From Paenibacillus polymyxa M1 (GTDB lineage Bacteria; Bacillota; Bacilli; Paenibacillales; Paenibacillaceae): DNA of 64,000 nucleotides. Every line of letters begins with the position of its first letter. Within the stretch, counting starts at the first letter, position 1. This document shows positions 35,220-44,107 of the stretch, piece after piece. The stretch is from assembly GCF_000237325.1 (NCBI RefSeq), contig NC_017542.1, positions 3,134,501 through 3,198,500 of the forward strand, written 5' to 3'. The notes below the pieces were generated by a model that saw only the letters and a program-made list of their open reading frames with translations, did not search any database and was not told where the DNA came from. Position numbers and translations under genes: made by a program.

Positions 35220-36689
35220 ATGATGGAACGAAATATAACATCCGTAGAACACTACACTCCAATTTTGATTGTCGGTACGGGTATCTCGGGGCTTGCTGTC
35301 GCTTATTATTTATCGAAAAACAATATCAAGTATACCATTACAACAAAAAAGAATGCGCCCAAACAAAGCAACTCCTTTCTTGCAGCCGCAAATACACGTG
35401 TTCCATCGGAGAATGATATTAACAATATTATTAATCTTACGATTAATAAATGTGGAGCAGATCGATCGGTTATTGAAACGCTATATAGAAACTCCAACAT
35501 AGTTATAAGTTTTTTCGAGGAATTAGGAATCTCTTATGAGAAAACATCCTTTGGTATCATGCCTGAATGTTTGATTAAATCACAGGGAGGAAAAAAATTA
35601 GTTAATTGTCTGTTACAACATATTGAACAACCGCTGTGTAATAAAATTTTGATTGATTTGGAAAAGTCTGATGATGGAATTATCGCATTATTTTATGACA
35701 TTCAATTAGATCAATTTATCAGGATATATACTAATTATTTGGTATTAGCTACAGGAGGATATGCGGGACAATTTAATTACAATGATAATTCACCGGGTTC
35801 GACTGGAGAAACGCTTATCCTAGCTAAAAAAATAGGCGCAAGATTAAAGGGAATGTCTACTGTAATGTCTCATCCTTGGTCAATATACAATGGAAGACAA
35901 ATTTTATTGGGCGGAGTTGTATCTTTAAGCCAAGGGAAAATAGTAGATGAGAAAGGAATTCAACTATTAAAAGATGAGTATATTAGTGATGCTATTGCTC
36001 GAGATGATTACCACGAAATGATTGACGAGATTTTACATTTTGAACTAGATTGCATCAAGCAAAAAAAGGATATGTACTTGGATATGAGCCATGCTGATGA
36101 AACTATATTGAATGAAAGATTTAAAAAATATGGGTTTAGCACTAAGGTGGTTAAAAATAAAAGAATCAAAATCACACCAACAATGCACTATTCTTCAGGA
36201 GGAATCGAAATCAATGCTAATGCTGAAGTTATAAACTTGAATCGTGTTTTTGCTTCTGGAGAAGCTCAATTTAATGGTGATCTAGGTATGGGAAGAATCC
36301 CTGGACAAGCATTTGCAGCGGGTATCGTTTTCGGTAAATTAATTGCTGACAAAATAGCTAATGAAGGTGTCTTCAATACTCAATACCCGATTACATTTAA
36401 AGATCCACTTGAACCTATGCAACTGTACTCAAAAGAAAATAATGACTTTCCAATTGAAGAGTTTCAGAAAAAGTTGTCAACTCTAATGGTGGATCTGATC
36501 GCTCCTGATTCATCTGTGGTTTCTCTATCACTCCATAAAAGAGAAATACAAGAAAGTCAAAACATAATATTGAGTAGCGCAAGAGGATCAGGAAAACGAT
36601 ATGAGGATATTTTAACATTATTTTTTGGATATTTTGTTGCGTTAGAAATTATAGAAGATCTTGAAAAAAAAGCATTCGGTATAGGCTAA
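35220..36689 (+). CDS. FAD-dependent oxidoreductase, L-aspartate oxidase/fumarate reductase-like
   Basis: This is a 489-residue flavoprotein. The FAD Rossmann motif is ILIVGTGISGLAVAYYLS (about 15-32). The domain then has LVLATGGYAGQF, a capping domain, the succinate-dehydrogenase-family substrate loop TPTMHYSSGGIEIN (about 320) and the second FAD motif VFASGEAQFNGDLGMGR. NadB-type enzymes oxidise aspartate to iminoaspartate. Here no nadA or nadC lies nearby, and the gene is markedly AT-rich, so a different, perhaps secondary-metabolism, substrate is possible. GGGGGATTGA precedes the double ATG; either ATG may be used. Confidence 0.8.
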   Translation: MMERNITSVEHYTPILIVGTGISGLAVAYYLSKNNIKYTITTKKNAPKQSNSFLAAANTRVPSENDINNIINLTINKCGADRSVIETLYRNSNIVISFFEELGISYEKTSFGIMPECLIKSQGGKKLVNCLLQHIEQPLCNKILIDLEKSDDGIIALFYDIQLDQFIRIYTNYLVLATGGYAGQFNYNDNSPGSTGETLILAKKIGARLKGMSTVMSHPWSIYNGRQILLGGVVSLSQGKIVDEKGIQLLKDEYISDAIARDDYHEMIDEILHFELDCIKQKKDMYLDMSHADETILNERFKKYGFSTKVVKNKRIKITPTMHYSSGGIEINANAEVINLNRVFASGEAQFNGDLGMGRIPGQAFAAGIVFGKLIADKIANEGVFNTQYPITFKDPLEPMQLYSKENNDFPIEEFQKKLSTLMVDLIAPDSSVVSLSLHKREIQESQNIILSSARGSGKRYEDILTLFFGYFVALEIIEDLEKKAFGIG

Positions 36690-36723
36690 TAAACCCTTCA
36701 ATGAGAACGTTCCCCTTTCCGAC

Positions 36724-36831
36724 GAAACCCAATAAGCGCAAAACTATTATGGCAGAAATTCAGCAAGCACCCACCAAAAGAACAGCGAATGCTGTGACTA
36801 TTGCCAAATAGCTTATGCGCTTACTGGAATC
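36724..36831. repeat. inverted-repeat element, copy 2
   Basis: It shares GAAACCCAATAAGCGCA and CTATTATGGCAG with the element at 33263-33384, and ends with TTGCCAAATAGC and TGCGCTTACTGG. It lies about 55 bp after peptide copy 2, the same position as copy 1. Confidence 0.6.
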
Positions 36832-36885
36832 AACCTTTTACAATCCATGAATGAAGTGATATTATCCAACAGTTCTTTTCACAAA

Positions 36886-36993
36886 TTAAACCCAAAGTGA
36901 TTTAGTGATGATAACTAAGAGAATAAAGAGCACTAAAATCGCCGCTGTAGAAGTCCATACACCGCCGCCACCATTACCTTCATATGCACCCAT
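36886..36993 (-). CDS. small single-span membrane peptide, copy 2 (35 aa)
   Basis: After AGGAGG and the ATG at 36993, the product is a glycine-rich head (MGAYEGNGGGGVW) and one hydrophobic span (AAILVLFILLVII) ending TKSLWV. The pattern resembles YjcZ-type short sporulation proteins, though it is not identical. Copies at 33440, 37379, 50801 and 51039 share the W-T-S-x-x-A-I-L-V-L core. A CATATATTA promoter element lies upstream, so late mother-cell expression is plausible. Function is unknown; insertion in a membrane is certain enough. Confidence 0.75.
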   Translation of the reverse strand: MGAYEGNGGGGVWTSTAAILVLFILLVIITKSLWV

Positions 36994-37024
36994 GCCTTTT
37001 AACCTCCTTTATCTGTCGTCACTT

Positions 37025-37033
37025 TAATATATG
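37025..37033 (-). promoter_or_regulatory. sigma-K-like -10 element of copy 2
   Basis: CATATATTA with a CCCTATCA block upstream, at the same distance as in copies 1, 3 and 4. Confidence 0.5.
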
Positions 37034-37258
37034 TAAGAATACATTCTTTGATAGGGCATGCTGGTAATTAAAAAACACCACAGAAACATTTTCCCCTTTA
37101 TTTTGAATATATCCACTCTTATTCCCGTTTTCATTAACATTGGATACCACCTTTCCGTTAGAGCAGGCACCATTGATCAAAATACCATTGACGCATGAAA
37201 GTGGATCATAGCGCTTCTGAGTTATTAAAGCTAATCAAGAAAATGCTCAAATAAAACA

Positions 37259-37292
37259 AGCTCTACTAACCTTAATCGGTCGGCAGAGCTTG
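37259..37292 (-). terminator. terminator of peptide copy 3 (repeat family)
   Basis: AAGCTCTGCCGACC and GGTTAGTAGAGCTT pair, followed on the minus strand by TTGTTTTATTT. It is the same family as the alo terminators. Between 37034 and 37258 no gene is seen. Confidence 0.75.
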
Positions 37293-37378
37293 TTATCTAA
37301 TCTGATTTCGGGCAGATTACCAAAGAAATAAGGGTATTGAACTTGTTGATGGGGCACTATACAATTTTCTTCACAAAA

Positions 37379-37471
37379 TTAAACCCAACACGATTTAAGG
37401 ATGATAACCAAAAGGATATAAAGCACCAAAATTGCCGCTGTAGAAGTCCACACACCTGCACATCCACTCAT
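37379..37471 (-). CDS. small single-span membrane peptide, copy 3 (30 aa)
   Basis: AGGAGGGC precedes the ATG at 37471. The head is short and has one cysteine (MSGCAGVW), followed by TSTAAILVLYILLVIILK and SCWV. It is the shortest intact member of the family. It lies in tandem with copy 2, each with its own sigma-K-like promoter and separate terminator, so the copies are independent genes rather than one operon. The role is unknown. Confidence 0.75.
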   Translation of the reverse strand: MSGCAGVWTSTAAILVLYILLVIILKSCWV

Positions 37472-37502
37472 AGCTTTAGCCCTCCTTTAATTGTTTTCAC
37501 CA

Positions 37503-37511
37503 TAATATATG
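37503..37511 (-). promoter_or_regulatory. sigma-K-like -10 element of copy 3
   Basis: CATATATTA, preceded by GCCCGGTCAC about 17 bases upstream. Confidence 0.5.
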
Positions 37512-37702
37512 TATAACTACGACTCCGTGACCGGGCATTCAGTTAAATGGAAAATACACCCAACCAGGCGAATCCAGTGAAAATGCAGTTGTAGACTAAG
37601 CATCGGCGTTAAAGTAACTGGCAGGTTAGTGGTGGAGTTGTAAATTGACTCACGTTACATCGCGTGTAAGTATGATTTTAGCCAATAACTGAATAAAAAC
37701 GT

Positions 37703-37840
37703 TTTCTAGGGTTCCGCAATCGCAAGATTGGTCTGGTCCAAGAGAAAACGCACAGCCAAGTGGCTGTGACACGGAGGGATAAAAGCCTGGGAGATAACCG
37801 CATTGTGCGGTTTATTTCCGGGCTTTTATCTTTTTCTTTT
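37703..37840 (+). promoter_or_regulatory. guanidine-I (ykkC) riboswitch with terminator
   Basis: The conserved ykkC blocks are visible: CTAGGGTTCCG, TGGTCTGGTCCAAGAG, and ACGGAGGGATAAAAGCCTGG, followed by a hairpin ending CCGGGCTTTT and a T-rich stretch. Guanidine binding is known to favour read-through into downstream exporter genes. The next genes are an SMR pair, the classical target, so function is highly likely. Confidence 0.93.
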
Positions 37841-37880
37841 TTGCCCAATTTTTAATAAGAAGTTTAAGGAGGAGCGTGTT

Positions 37881-38219
37881 ATGAACAAAACGTGGTTTTC
37901 AGTCATTGTGGCGGCTATATTCGAGGTTGCTTGGGTCAGTGGGTTAAAGCATGCGGATAGTTTTTTGGAATGGAGTGGTACAGTAATCGCAATGTACATC
38001 AGCTTTTATTTGATGATCAAGGCGTCTCGTTCATTAGCGGTTGGAACTGTATACGCTGTATTTGTCGGGCTAGGGACAGCTGGAACTGTAGTAGTTGAAA
38101 TTCTATTGTTTGGCGCAGACATAAGTGTTTCGAAAGTAGCTTTAATCAGGCTGCTACTTATTGGAGTGATTGGACTAAAAATACTTAGTAAGAAGAAAGA
38201 GGAGGTAAGTGGACTATGA
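37881..38219 (+). CDS. ykkC: SMR-family guanidinium exporter subunit, YkkC-like
   Basis: From the ATG at 37881 (AAGGAGGAG upstream) this 112-residue protein has four membrane spans, with the SMR glutamate in AAIFEVAWVSGLKHAD (E14) and VGTVYAVFVGLGTAGT in the third span. It forms a heterodimeric small-multidrug-resistance pump with the next gene; riboswitch control points to guanidinium export. The two genes overlap by 4 bp (ATGA). A longer frame to 37803 crosses the riboswitch terminator and is not used. Confidence 0.9.
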   Translation: MNKTWFSVIVAAIFEVAWVSGLKHADSFLEWSGTVIAMYISFYLMIKASRSLAVGTVYAVFVGLGTAGTVVVEILLFGADISVSKVALIRLLLIGVIGLKILSKKKEEVSGL

Positions 38220-38563
38220 ATTGGGTGTATTTGATCTCAGCGGGCATTTTTGAAATAATCGGGGTTCTGCTTATAAACAGGTTCAATCAAACCCGCAGTT
38301 GGAAATCGCTGACTCTTTTGATTACTGGTTTTGGCCTAAGTTTTATATTTTTATCGTTGGCAATGCAAACACTCCCGATGGGAACAGCTTACGCTGTATG
38401 GACTGGAATTGGCGCTTCTGGAGGCGCTATCCTCGGCATGATCTTTTATAGTGAGCCCCGCGGTTTAATGCGCATTTTGTGTATAGGGTTGGTCCTTAGC
38501 TCTGCTGTGGGGCTGAAACTAGCTAGGGCCTGTACGCAAACTGTACAACTCGTAGAAATCTAG
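38216..38563 (+). CDS. ykkD: SMR-family guanidinium exporter subunit, YkkD-like, C-terminus altered by IS insertion
   Basis: This four-span partner of YkkC has E13 in AGIFEIIGVLLINRF and MGTAYAVWTGIGASGG in span three. The IS5-family element is inserted at CTAG in the last codons: without it the gene would end LKLAS-stop, using the TTAA right of the element. Now the frame runs 12 codons into the IS, ending QTVQLVEI. Because only the cytoplasmic tail changes, the pump may still work. It is co-translated with ykkC. Confidence 0.88.
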   Translation: MNWVYLISAGIFEIIGVLLINRFNQTRSWKSLTLLITGFGLSFIFLSLAMQTLPMGTAYAVWTGIGASGGAILGMIFYSEPRGLMRILCIGLVLSSAVGLKLARACTQTVQLVEI

Positions 38564-39355
38564 TAAAATAAGGCACATGAGACGAAGATACGAGTTAACG
38601 GATGAAGAATGGAATATAGTTGACCCCCTGTTGCCCCCAGCCCGAAAAAAACAGGGAGGACGTCCGCCCAAGGATCGGCGCCAGATGCTCAATGCCGTGC
38701 TTTGGGTTGCTCGAACGGGCGCGCCATGGCGGGATTTACCGAGTTACTATGGCCCTTGGTCTTCAGCCTACAGCTTTTTCTGGCGGCTACAAAAAGCGAA
38801 TATTTGGGGTGAAATACTGAAGCATGTCGCCATCGAGCCGGATTGGGAGCAGGTCATGGTCGATGCCACCATCGTCCGCGTCCATCAACATGGAGCGGGC
38901 GCAAAAGGGGGCAGGACCGGCAAGCAATCGGACGTTCGCGCGGAGGATTAACTACCAAAATTCATGCGATGGTGGATGCGCTCGGCTATCCGCTGCGTTT
39001 CGAATTGACGCCAGGACAAGACCACGATTCTGTCACCGGCTATCGCCTTCTTCATGAACTGGACTTCTGCCCGGGCGAAGTGTTGGCTGATCGCGCCTAC
39101 GATACCAATGCCATTCTGGAGCTTTTGCAAAGCCGAGCGATCACTCCGGTTATCCCAAGCAAACGCAATCGGCGGGTAAAGCGCCCGTTAGATTCTGAAA
39201 CGTATAAAGAGCGACACTTAATTGAATGCTTTTTCAACAAAGTAAAAAACTATCGACGCTTGGCCACTCGCTATGAAAAAACAGCGAACATGTTCATGGC
39301 TTTTTTGACGCTGCTTTCAATTCGTTTATGGCTCAAATAGGTTTGCGTACAGGCC
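38527..39355 (+). mobile_element. IS5-family (IS427-group-like) insertion sequence
   Basis: The 829-bp element has terminal inverted repeats GGCCTGTACGCAAAC and GTTTGCGTACAGGCC and is flanked by a CTAG duplication (38523-38526 and 39356-39359), so the insertion is intact and probably recent. It carries two overlapping frames for one transposase. Confidence 0.92.
38577..39340 (+). CDS. IS5-family DDE transposase in two overlapping frames
   Basis: Frame 1 (38577-38951) holds the N-terminal domain (LTDEEWNIVDPLLPP, GRPPKDRRQMLNAVLWV, WRDLP) and the first catalytic aspartate in VMVDATIVR. Frame 2 (open from 38843) continues with TTKIHAMVDALGYPL, LADRAYDTN (second aspartate) and ERHLIECFFNKVKNYRR (glutamate). 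The G-run near 38905 is a likely site for programmed frameshifting, usual in this group, so the transposase may be functional. Confidence 0.85.
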
Positions 39356-39434
39356 CTAGTTAAAAATATATTAGTCCAGCCCTAAAGTTCGTTTCCTGAG
39401 CAAGCTAACGATGAATGTTGATTTTAATAAAGCT

Positions 39435-39475
39435 ACGGCAGTCTAGGATTATATTTCCTCTTCCAAGGCTGCCGT
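39435..39475. repeat. repeated hairpin, copy A
   Basis: ACGGCAG and CTGCCGT enclose GTCTAGGATT and a T-rich loop. A close copy lies at 61239-61283. Nothing else is seen between the IS end and 39709. Confidence 0.6.
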
Positions 39476-39709
39476 TGAAATAAAATTCTACGAGAGTTTA
39501 GAACTGAAATTGCAGAAACCAACCTCAGTGTCATCTTCAAAACGCAATTGATCAAAATTATGAAGTCGACAAAATATATTAGGTAAATCTCTAATATTAA
39601 GAGTCAACATTTTGGCTTGTATAACTTTTGATAAAGTTCTTCTTGTGTGCATATAGGACTTGTGAACAAGCTAGAACCCCCTTGCTACCATATTTGCTTA
39701 TGGTATCCT

Positions 39710-40096
39710 CTACTTTTCCATTAATTTATTGAATATCTCTCTATCTTTGGAAGTAAAGTCGGAAATCCGTTTCTTTTGCTCGTACGTGTTGGTACTTGAA
39801 TCCAATTTAATGAAGCCATTTTCACCAACCACGTATACGATATTTTCTTCTATTTTATATGACAGAACGTTATCAATCACTGTATTTGGGGCTTCAATTT
39901 GATGAGTGTATAGTATTGGAGGCTCACCCGCTCCTCCCCCCCTGTAAATCTGAAAAGTCCCATCTCCAAAAAACTCTAGCGTATCTTTTCCATAAGGGTA
40001 CTTCCTCATCGTGTTGTCTCCAGGATTTGCCAAAAAAATTATAATAGTAGTTATAACTAGTAGAGAGATCAAGATGTAGATGTGTCTGCGTTTCAT
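39710..40096 (-). CDS. membrane-anchored small protein, possible immunity protein
   Basis: From the ATG at 40096 (GAGGTG upstream) the product has 128 residues: a basic start (MKRRHIYILISL), one membrane span to about residue 25, then an extracytoplasmic beta-type domain (TLEFFGDGTFQIYRG, NIVYVVGENGFIKLD). It is placed 14 bp after the larger gene at 40111-41256 in the same direction. That layout and size are common for immunity proteins, but no family is recognised, so the role is a guess. Confidence 0.55.
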   Translation of the reverse strand: MKRRHIYILISLLVITTIIIFLANPGDNTMRKYPYGKDTLEFFGDGTFQIYRGGGAGEPPILYTHQIEAPNTVIDNVLSYKIEENIVYVVGENGFIKLDSSTNTYEQKKRISDFTSKDREIFNKLMEK

Positions 40097-40110
40097 CTGC
40101 ACTTCACACC

Positions 40111-41256
40111 TCACTTCCAAGCTTTTTTTGTATCAGTTACTGTAACATAAGATGTATACTCATTGAGTGTTCCCCATGATTCCATTAAATTTGTTAGATT
40201 GGCCGCAGCCCAACCGAGTTTGTTGTCCCCAGTAAACATTTGTTTAAAATTATATTCAAAATTATATTTATCATAATATATTGTAGTAATTTCCCATTGT
40301 CCTTTTACATATGTTCCATCTATTTTGTATTTCATTTTGTGAAAAGCGTTATATAAATCTTTGTCACTTTCAATTGCAATAGACCCATAACTTGAAAAAA
40401 TTTTAACTTTTTTGTCGTTTGCTTTTTGTACTTCTTTTTCAATTACATACATATTATGTTCTTTAGATTTTTTAATTTGTTGCGCCTCATATGACCACTC
40501 GTTAAAGTGTAAATTCCCTGGTTTGTAATCAAGGGAATGTTGAAGTAAATTGGCTGTGATGTCCCCGTACTTCTTTCGAGCTATAGGAACAGCTACTAAT
40601 GCAAATGCTTTACGATCAGGATAATGTATTACAGTATCTGTTGAATTCTTTACCTTCTCTACGCCTCGCACCCAAGTCTTTTCTAGTTCTACCATCGGAT
40701 TTTCAAACGGAAAAGTATTATTTCCTGCATACACTAACATATTCTTACTGTATGCACCTTCCAATACTTTTTTCGAGGCATCACGCTCATCCTGTTCTCT
40801 TGTTTCCTTAGGTTCTACCTGAGGACTGTACTGAATTTTTCCCAATTGATCTTCTTTTTGTTTTAAAACAAGTTCAAACTCAAGGATCTCTTTGCTAGTA
40901 TCAATCTGTTCTTGATACTTATCTACATAAGCGTGTGTAAACGTAATATCTCGGATTGTATTTTCATTTCTAACGATTTGGATATTACATTTGCGATAGT
41001 AATCCTTAGTATCAGGTTTATATTCTGTGGTTGCCCATGTATACAGCATGTTGGAATTATCCGCATTGTCTATAACTGAAGGAAGCGAATGAAGCGGAAT
41101 TTTGCTTTGAATATGTAGCGAATGAGCCAAGTTCGGAGACTTAGCTGAAAGTTTTATGGAACTATTATTATTATAAGTAAAGCCAATGATCTCACCTTTT
41201 ACAAACTCGATTGGTTCACCACCGGATTTGCGTTCTATTCTTAATGAAATGCTCAT
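40111..41256 (-). CDS. large protein of unknown function, possible toxin-like effector (381 aa)
   Basis: No signal peptide is present. The first 120 residues are beta-rich (MSISLRIERKSGGEPIEF, FTYNNNSSIKLSAKSP, DITFTHAYVDKYQEQ), ending in a coiled linker (ELVLKQKEDQLGK). The C-terminal 180 residues form another domain with AFALVAVPIARKKYGD, LDYKPGNLHFNEW and WGTLNEYTSYVTV. The two-domain layout with a linker, followed by a small membrane-anchored gene, suggests an effector-immunity pair. I recognise neither domain. GAGGAG precedes the ATG. Confidence 0.55.
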   Translation of the reverse strand: MSISLRIERKSGGEPIEFVKGEIIGFTYNNNSSIKLSAKSPNLAHSLHIQSKIPLHSLPSVIDNADNSNMLYTWATTEYKPDTKDYYRKCNIQIVRNENTIRDITFTHAYVDKYQEQIDTSKEILEFELVLKQKEDQLGKIQYSPQVEPKETREQDERDASKKVLEGAYSKNMLVYAGNNTFPFENPMVELEKTWVRGVEKVKNSTDTVIHYPDRKAFALVAVPIARKKYGDITANLLQHSLDYKPGNLHFNEWSYEAQQIKKSKEHNMYVIEKEVQKANDKKVKIFSSYGSIAIESDKDLYNAFHKMKYKIDGTYVKGQWEITTIYYDKYNFEYNFKQMFTGDNKLGWAAANLTNLMESWGTLNEYTSYVTVTDTKKAWK

Positions 41257-42432
41257 TGAAATAATCTCCTCTGTTAATTCAATCTAGTTTTATAGGAAAA
41301 AATTGCGAAAAAGATAATTTCCAAATATTAATATATACAAAAAATATTAAATAGTAAACATATTTTCAACGTGCTAAAGGACGTAAAAAAAGCCCCGGTT
41401 ACCTATGGCCTTTTATGTACTGCAGAATAATATCCTCCAACTTAACCCAGCTAAAATCATCTTCACCGTGTGGCAGCCGTACGTGAATTGTAGGAATTTA
41501 TTAGCGCTTGCTTGATTAGCTGCACTTTCTGATCATCCAATTCTGGCTTGCCGCGCCGTTAACTGTAGTTCATGAGTTTTAGATACGCTTCCTTATGTTC
41601 CGGTATGATGCGGCTGCTTTCCCCTAATCCATTACCTTCGAGTCTTATTGACATGACATGTATGCAGCCTCCTGATGTGTTATGGACAAATTATATTCTG
41701 AGTACAGAAAAATAAACTTCAGATCATTGGAGGTTTAATACCGTATAATGGCTATTTCCAAACGAGAAATGTAATGATCTTTTGGCACCATCCCAGCCCT
41801 CTATGATTACAATATAGAGCGTATCCGTCTTCGCTCAGCAGAATAATGTAGAGTATTGGTGGTAGCGTTCGATATCAGGTAACAAAGCATTCAACTTCTT
41901 TGTTACCCGGCGTTTCTGTATACTGTACAGATCAAAACAATGAACGACGAAAGCGGACACAACTATTATGCAACAATTACGGAATAGACGTTGCCAAAGT
42001 TACACTAAACTTTTGCAGAAGTTTACGATGGCGCACGTGAAGCCATGGAAAGATTATGGGGGCGATATTCCTGAGCCAGTAGGATAAATCAAGAACAGCA
42101 GTAATTTTAACGTGTGTATTCCTAAAAGCCTACGTCGTCCATTGCCAAAAGGGGCTACCGAAAATTCTCTCTTGAACTAGCATTGCCTTTACAAATTGAG
42201 CAAATGAGGGATTTACAATAAAGTTCGTCCCCCCTATTACCCCAGTCTAAACAGACGCATCGCAGTTCGTGCCAACCTCAAACGGCAAGTCATTCACCGC
42301 ATTGGTGCCAAGATGCCAAAGGCTAAGAATAGCTGCCAGTTCCCAAAAAACAGTTATCAATAAAGCGTACAATCACAGCACGTTGATACATTTAAACTAA
42401 TCAGGAAATTATCCAAGTAGGAGGAAATAACC
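41257..42432. other. gene-poor stretch with decayed sequences
   Basis: About 1.2 kb without an intact gene. It holds the YolD-like remnant at 41399-41654 and, near 41,975-42,015 (+), a short NYGIDVAKVTL-type reading that resembles the N-terminus of IS110-family transposases. The rest is broken frames. Confidence 0.5.
41399..41654 (-). pseudogene. YolD-like protein pseudogene
   Basis: The minus strand reads MSIRLEGNGLGESSRI, PEHKEAYLKLMNYS, stop, RRGKPELDDQKVQLIKQAL and, after a frame change, LPHGEDDFSWVKLEDI. This is the YolD layout with an in-frame stop and a lost middle. YolD-like genes often accompany a Y-family polymerase; none is present here. Confidence 0.6.
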
Positions 42433-42753
42433 ATGGCATTTGAAGGTTATGGAGAAGACAAGCGAGAACATTGGTTTGACTGGCCCTTCCCCTTGTCGGT
42501 ATCAATACTGTATGTGGATGCGGATGTGGATGAAGCAGAAACGAAATGGTATCTCATTGACGAACAAGAAAAATACTTGATCCGAATTAGGGATGAAAAG
42601 CAAATTGAACTGCTTCATCACTGCATGTATGGAGTCTTGTTAAATGACGAGAAGATCAACTGGATTATTGATAAAAATGGCGGTAGATTTACCTATCACG
42701 ATAGTGTGCAAGATTTTATCAATTTCCAGAAAGAATACCTTGATACACTATAA
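42433..42753 (+). CDS. hypothetical protein (106 aa)
   Basis: The gene has AGGAGGAAAT before its ATG and a strong terminator after it (42769-42807). The acidic, soluble product begins MAFEGYGEDKREHWFDWPFP and contains VDADVDEAETKWYLIDEQ and EKINWIIDKNGGRFTYHD. It resembles small acidic immunity or antitoxin proteins in composition only. Decayed sequences just upstream could be the remains of a partner. No family is recognised. Confidence 0.6.
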   Translation: MAFEGYGEDKREHWFDWPFPLSVSILYVDADVDEAETKWYLIDEQEKYLIRIRDEKQIELLHHCMYGVLLNDEKINWIIDKNGGRFTYHDSVQDFINFQKEYLDTL

Positions 42754-42768
42754 GAGGCGTGAACAGTT

Positions 42769-42807
42769 AAAAGCTCTACCGACCAATTAAGGTTAGCAGA
42801 GCTTTTA
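42769..42807. terminator. bidirectional terminator of the repeat family
   Basis: AAAAGCTCTACCGACC and GGTTAGCAGAGCTTTT enclose AATTAA. It serves the + gene before it and probably the convergent secreted-protein gene. Confidence 0.85.
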
Positions 42808-42810
42808 AAT

Positions 42811-43871
42811 TTATTTAGAATATTCACTTACTTCAAATGTTAGGATACGATCATACAGCATGTAGTCCTTACGGCTACTGAACGGGCCTTTATTGTTATC
42901 GTGCTTATTAATGGCATATGAAGCCGATCCAGAACCAGCCTGCTTACCTTCATACCAAGCGATAAAGTCATTTACCTCTTTCATGCTCAGATCGAATTCT
43001 TTCTCTAGACCAGTTGTCATGGTGACTACCAGAATTGCGCGGTTTCCTGTTGGTTGCTCAGGATCAGTTTGACCGCCTCCACCTTGGGGAGCTGCTGAAG
43101 CTTCATTGGAGTATTCTGAATCCACACTATTTACTTTAGCACTCACAACAAAGTAGTATTTTGTTCCGTTGGTCAGATCTGGAATGATGAAGTTTCCATA
43201 GGCATCTTTTGTTGCTGTTGCGGTTTCAGTATATTTGCCGGATTCTGTTCCGTATTTTACTGTATAGCTTTCTGCATTCTCGATTTGATCCCATTTTAAA
43301 GTAACTTTACTGTCGCCTGCAGAAGCATCTAAATTGAATGGAGCATTGATAGGTAATAATTCTCCGTCTTCTGCTATATCTATAGCATCAACTTCAAATT
43401 CCTTACCTGCTTGATTATTCGTCAATTTAACAATATGCTTACCTTTGTCTAAATTTAGTTTTTCAAACAAAATAACTCGATGTTTTACTGGTGAGCCATA
43501 CGCTGAATAATTCATTATTTTCACACCGTCAATGTTCACTTCAATGTTATTAGATTGTAAAGTCCAGACTGGAGCTAGAACTCTAAGCTTTTCGCCAGTG
43601 AAAGCAAATGAAATTGTCGCGCCTTTGTCTTTACTATAATAATATCCCCCTTTATATGCTTGGTCTGGCTCATCGGATGGTACGAAAGCAAACACTCCAT
43701 TTTCTCTCAAGATTGTCTTATAAGTATCATCAAATCTCTTCCAACCTACTTCTGGTTCTGTAAGCCTGTCCCCAACAGACGCAGCATAAATATTTGAATT
43801 TAATAGACTGACCGTTACAAGTAAAAAAGCCCCGAATAATACTCCTATTTTTTGATAAATCGTATTTTCAC
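42811..43871 (-). pseudogene. secreted fibronectin type III-like protein with a start-proximal frameshift
   Basis: AGGGGGAAATAATA precedes GTG at 43871, which reads MKIRFIKK then a stop. One added base in the A6 run restores KIGVLFGAFLLVTVSLLN, a clear signal peptide, and joins the long frame (to 42811). The mature part has a beta domain (about 50-150), an Fn3 domain (APFNLDASAGDSKVTLKWDQ to NEASAAPQGG) and a C-terminal domain with RAILVVTMTTGLEKEFDL. As read, export would fail: either a true pseudogene, a slippage-controlled gene or a sequencing error. Confidence 0.7.
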
Positions 43872-44071
43872 TATTATTTCCCCCTAGTAATTTAATGAAC
43901 AGATACTAAGGTAATATATTCCTCAAAACATGTCTAAACATAAACTTGCTGATTTATAAATATAATCTAAATATTTGCATATTTATTTTTTATTGGGTAT
44001 GAAACAGGTCTTACACCAGTTCCCCAGCTGAATCCTTTACCTCTACTCTAAATTCAAATTAGTCAAAAAAA

Positions 44072-44107
44072 AAAGCGCTGCCGACCAATTAAGGTTAGCA
44101 GAGCTTT
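44072..44107 (-). terminator. orphan terminator of the repeat family
   Basis: AAAGCTCTGCTAACC and GGTCGGCAGCGCTTT with a run of ten T residues on the minus strand. No minus-strand gene lies before it, so its gene may have been lost. The rest of 43872-44248 shows no gene. Confidence 0.7.

Noticed and set aside
37803..37880. An upstream extension of ykkC by 26 codons
   Set aside because: It begins inside the riboswitch terminator; the ATG at 37881 has a strong ribosome site and gives the normal SMR length.
42060..42240. A PFGNGRRR-like reading on the minus strand resembling a Fic motif
   Set aside because: The surrounding frame is broken and lacks the motif histidine and other Fic features; too weak to support.
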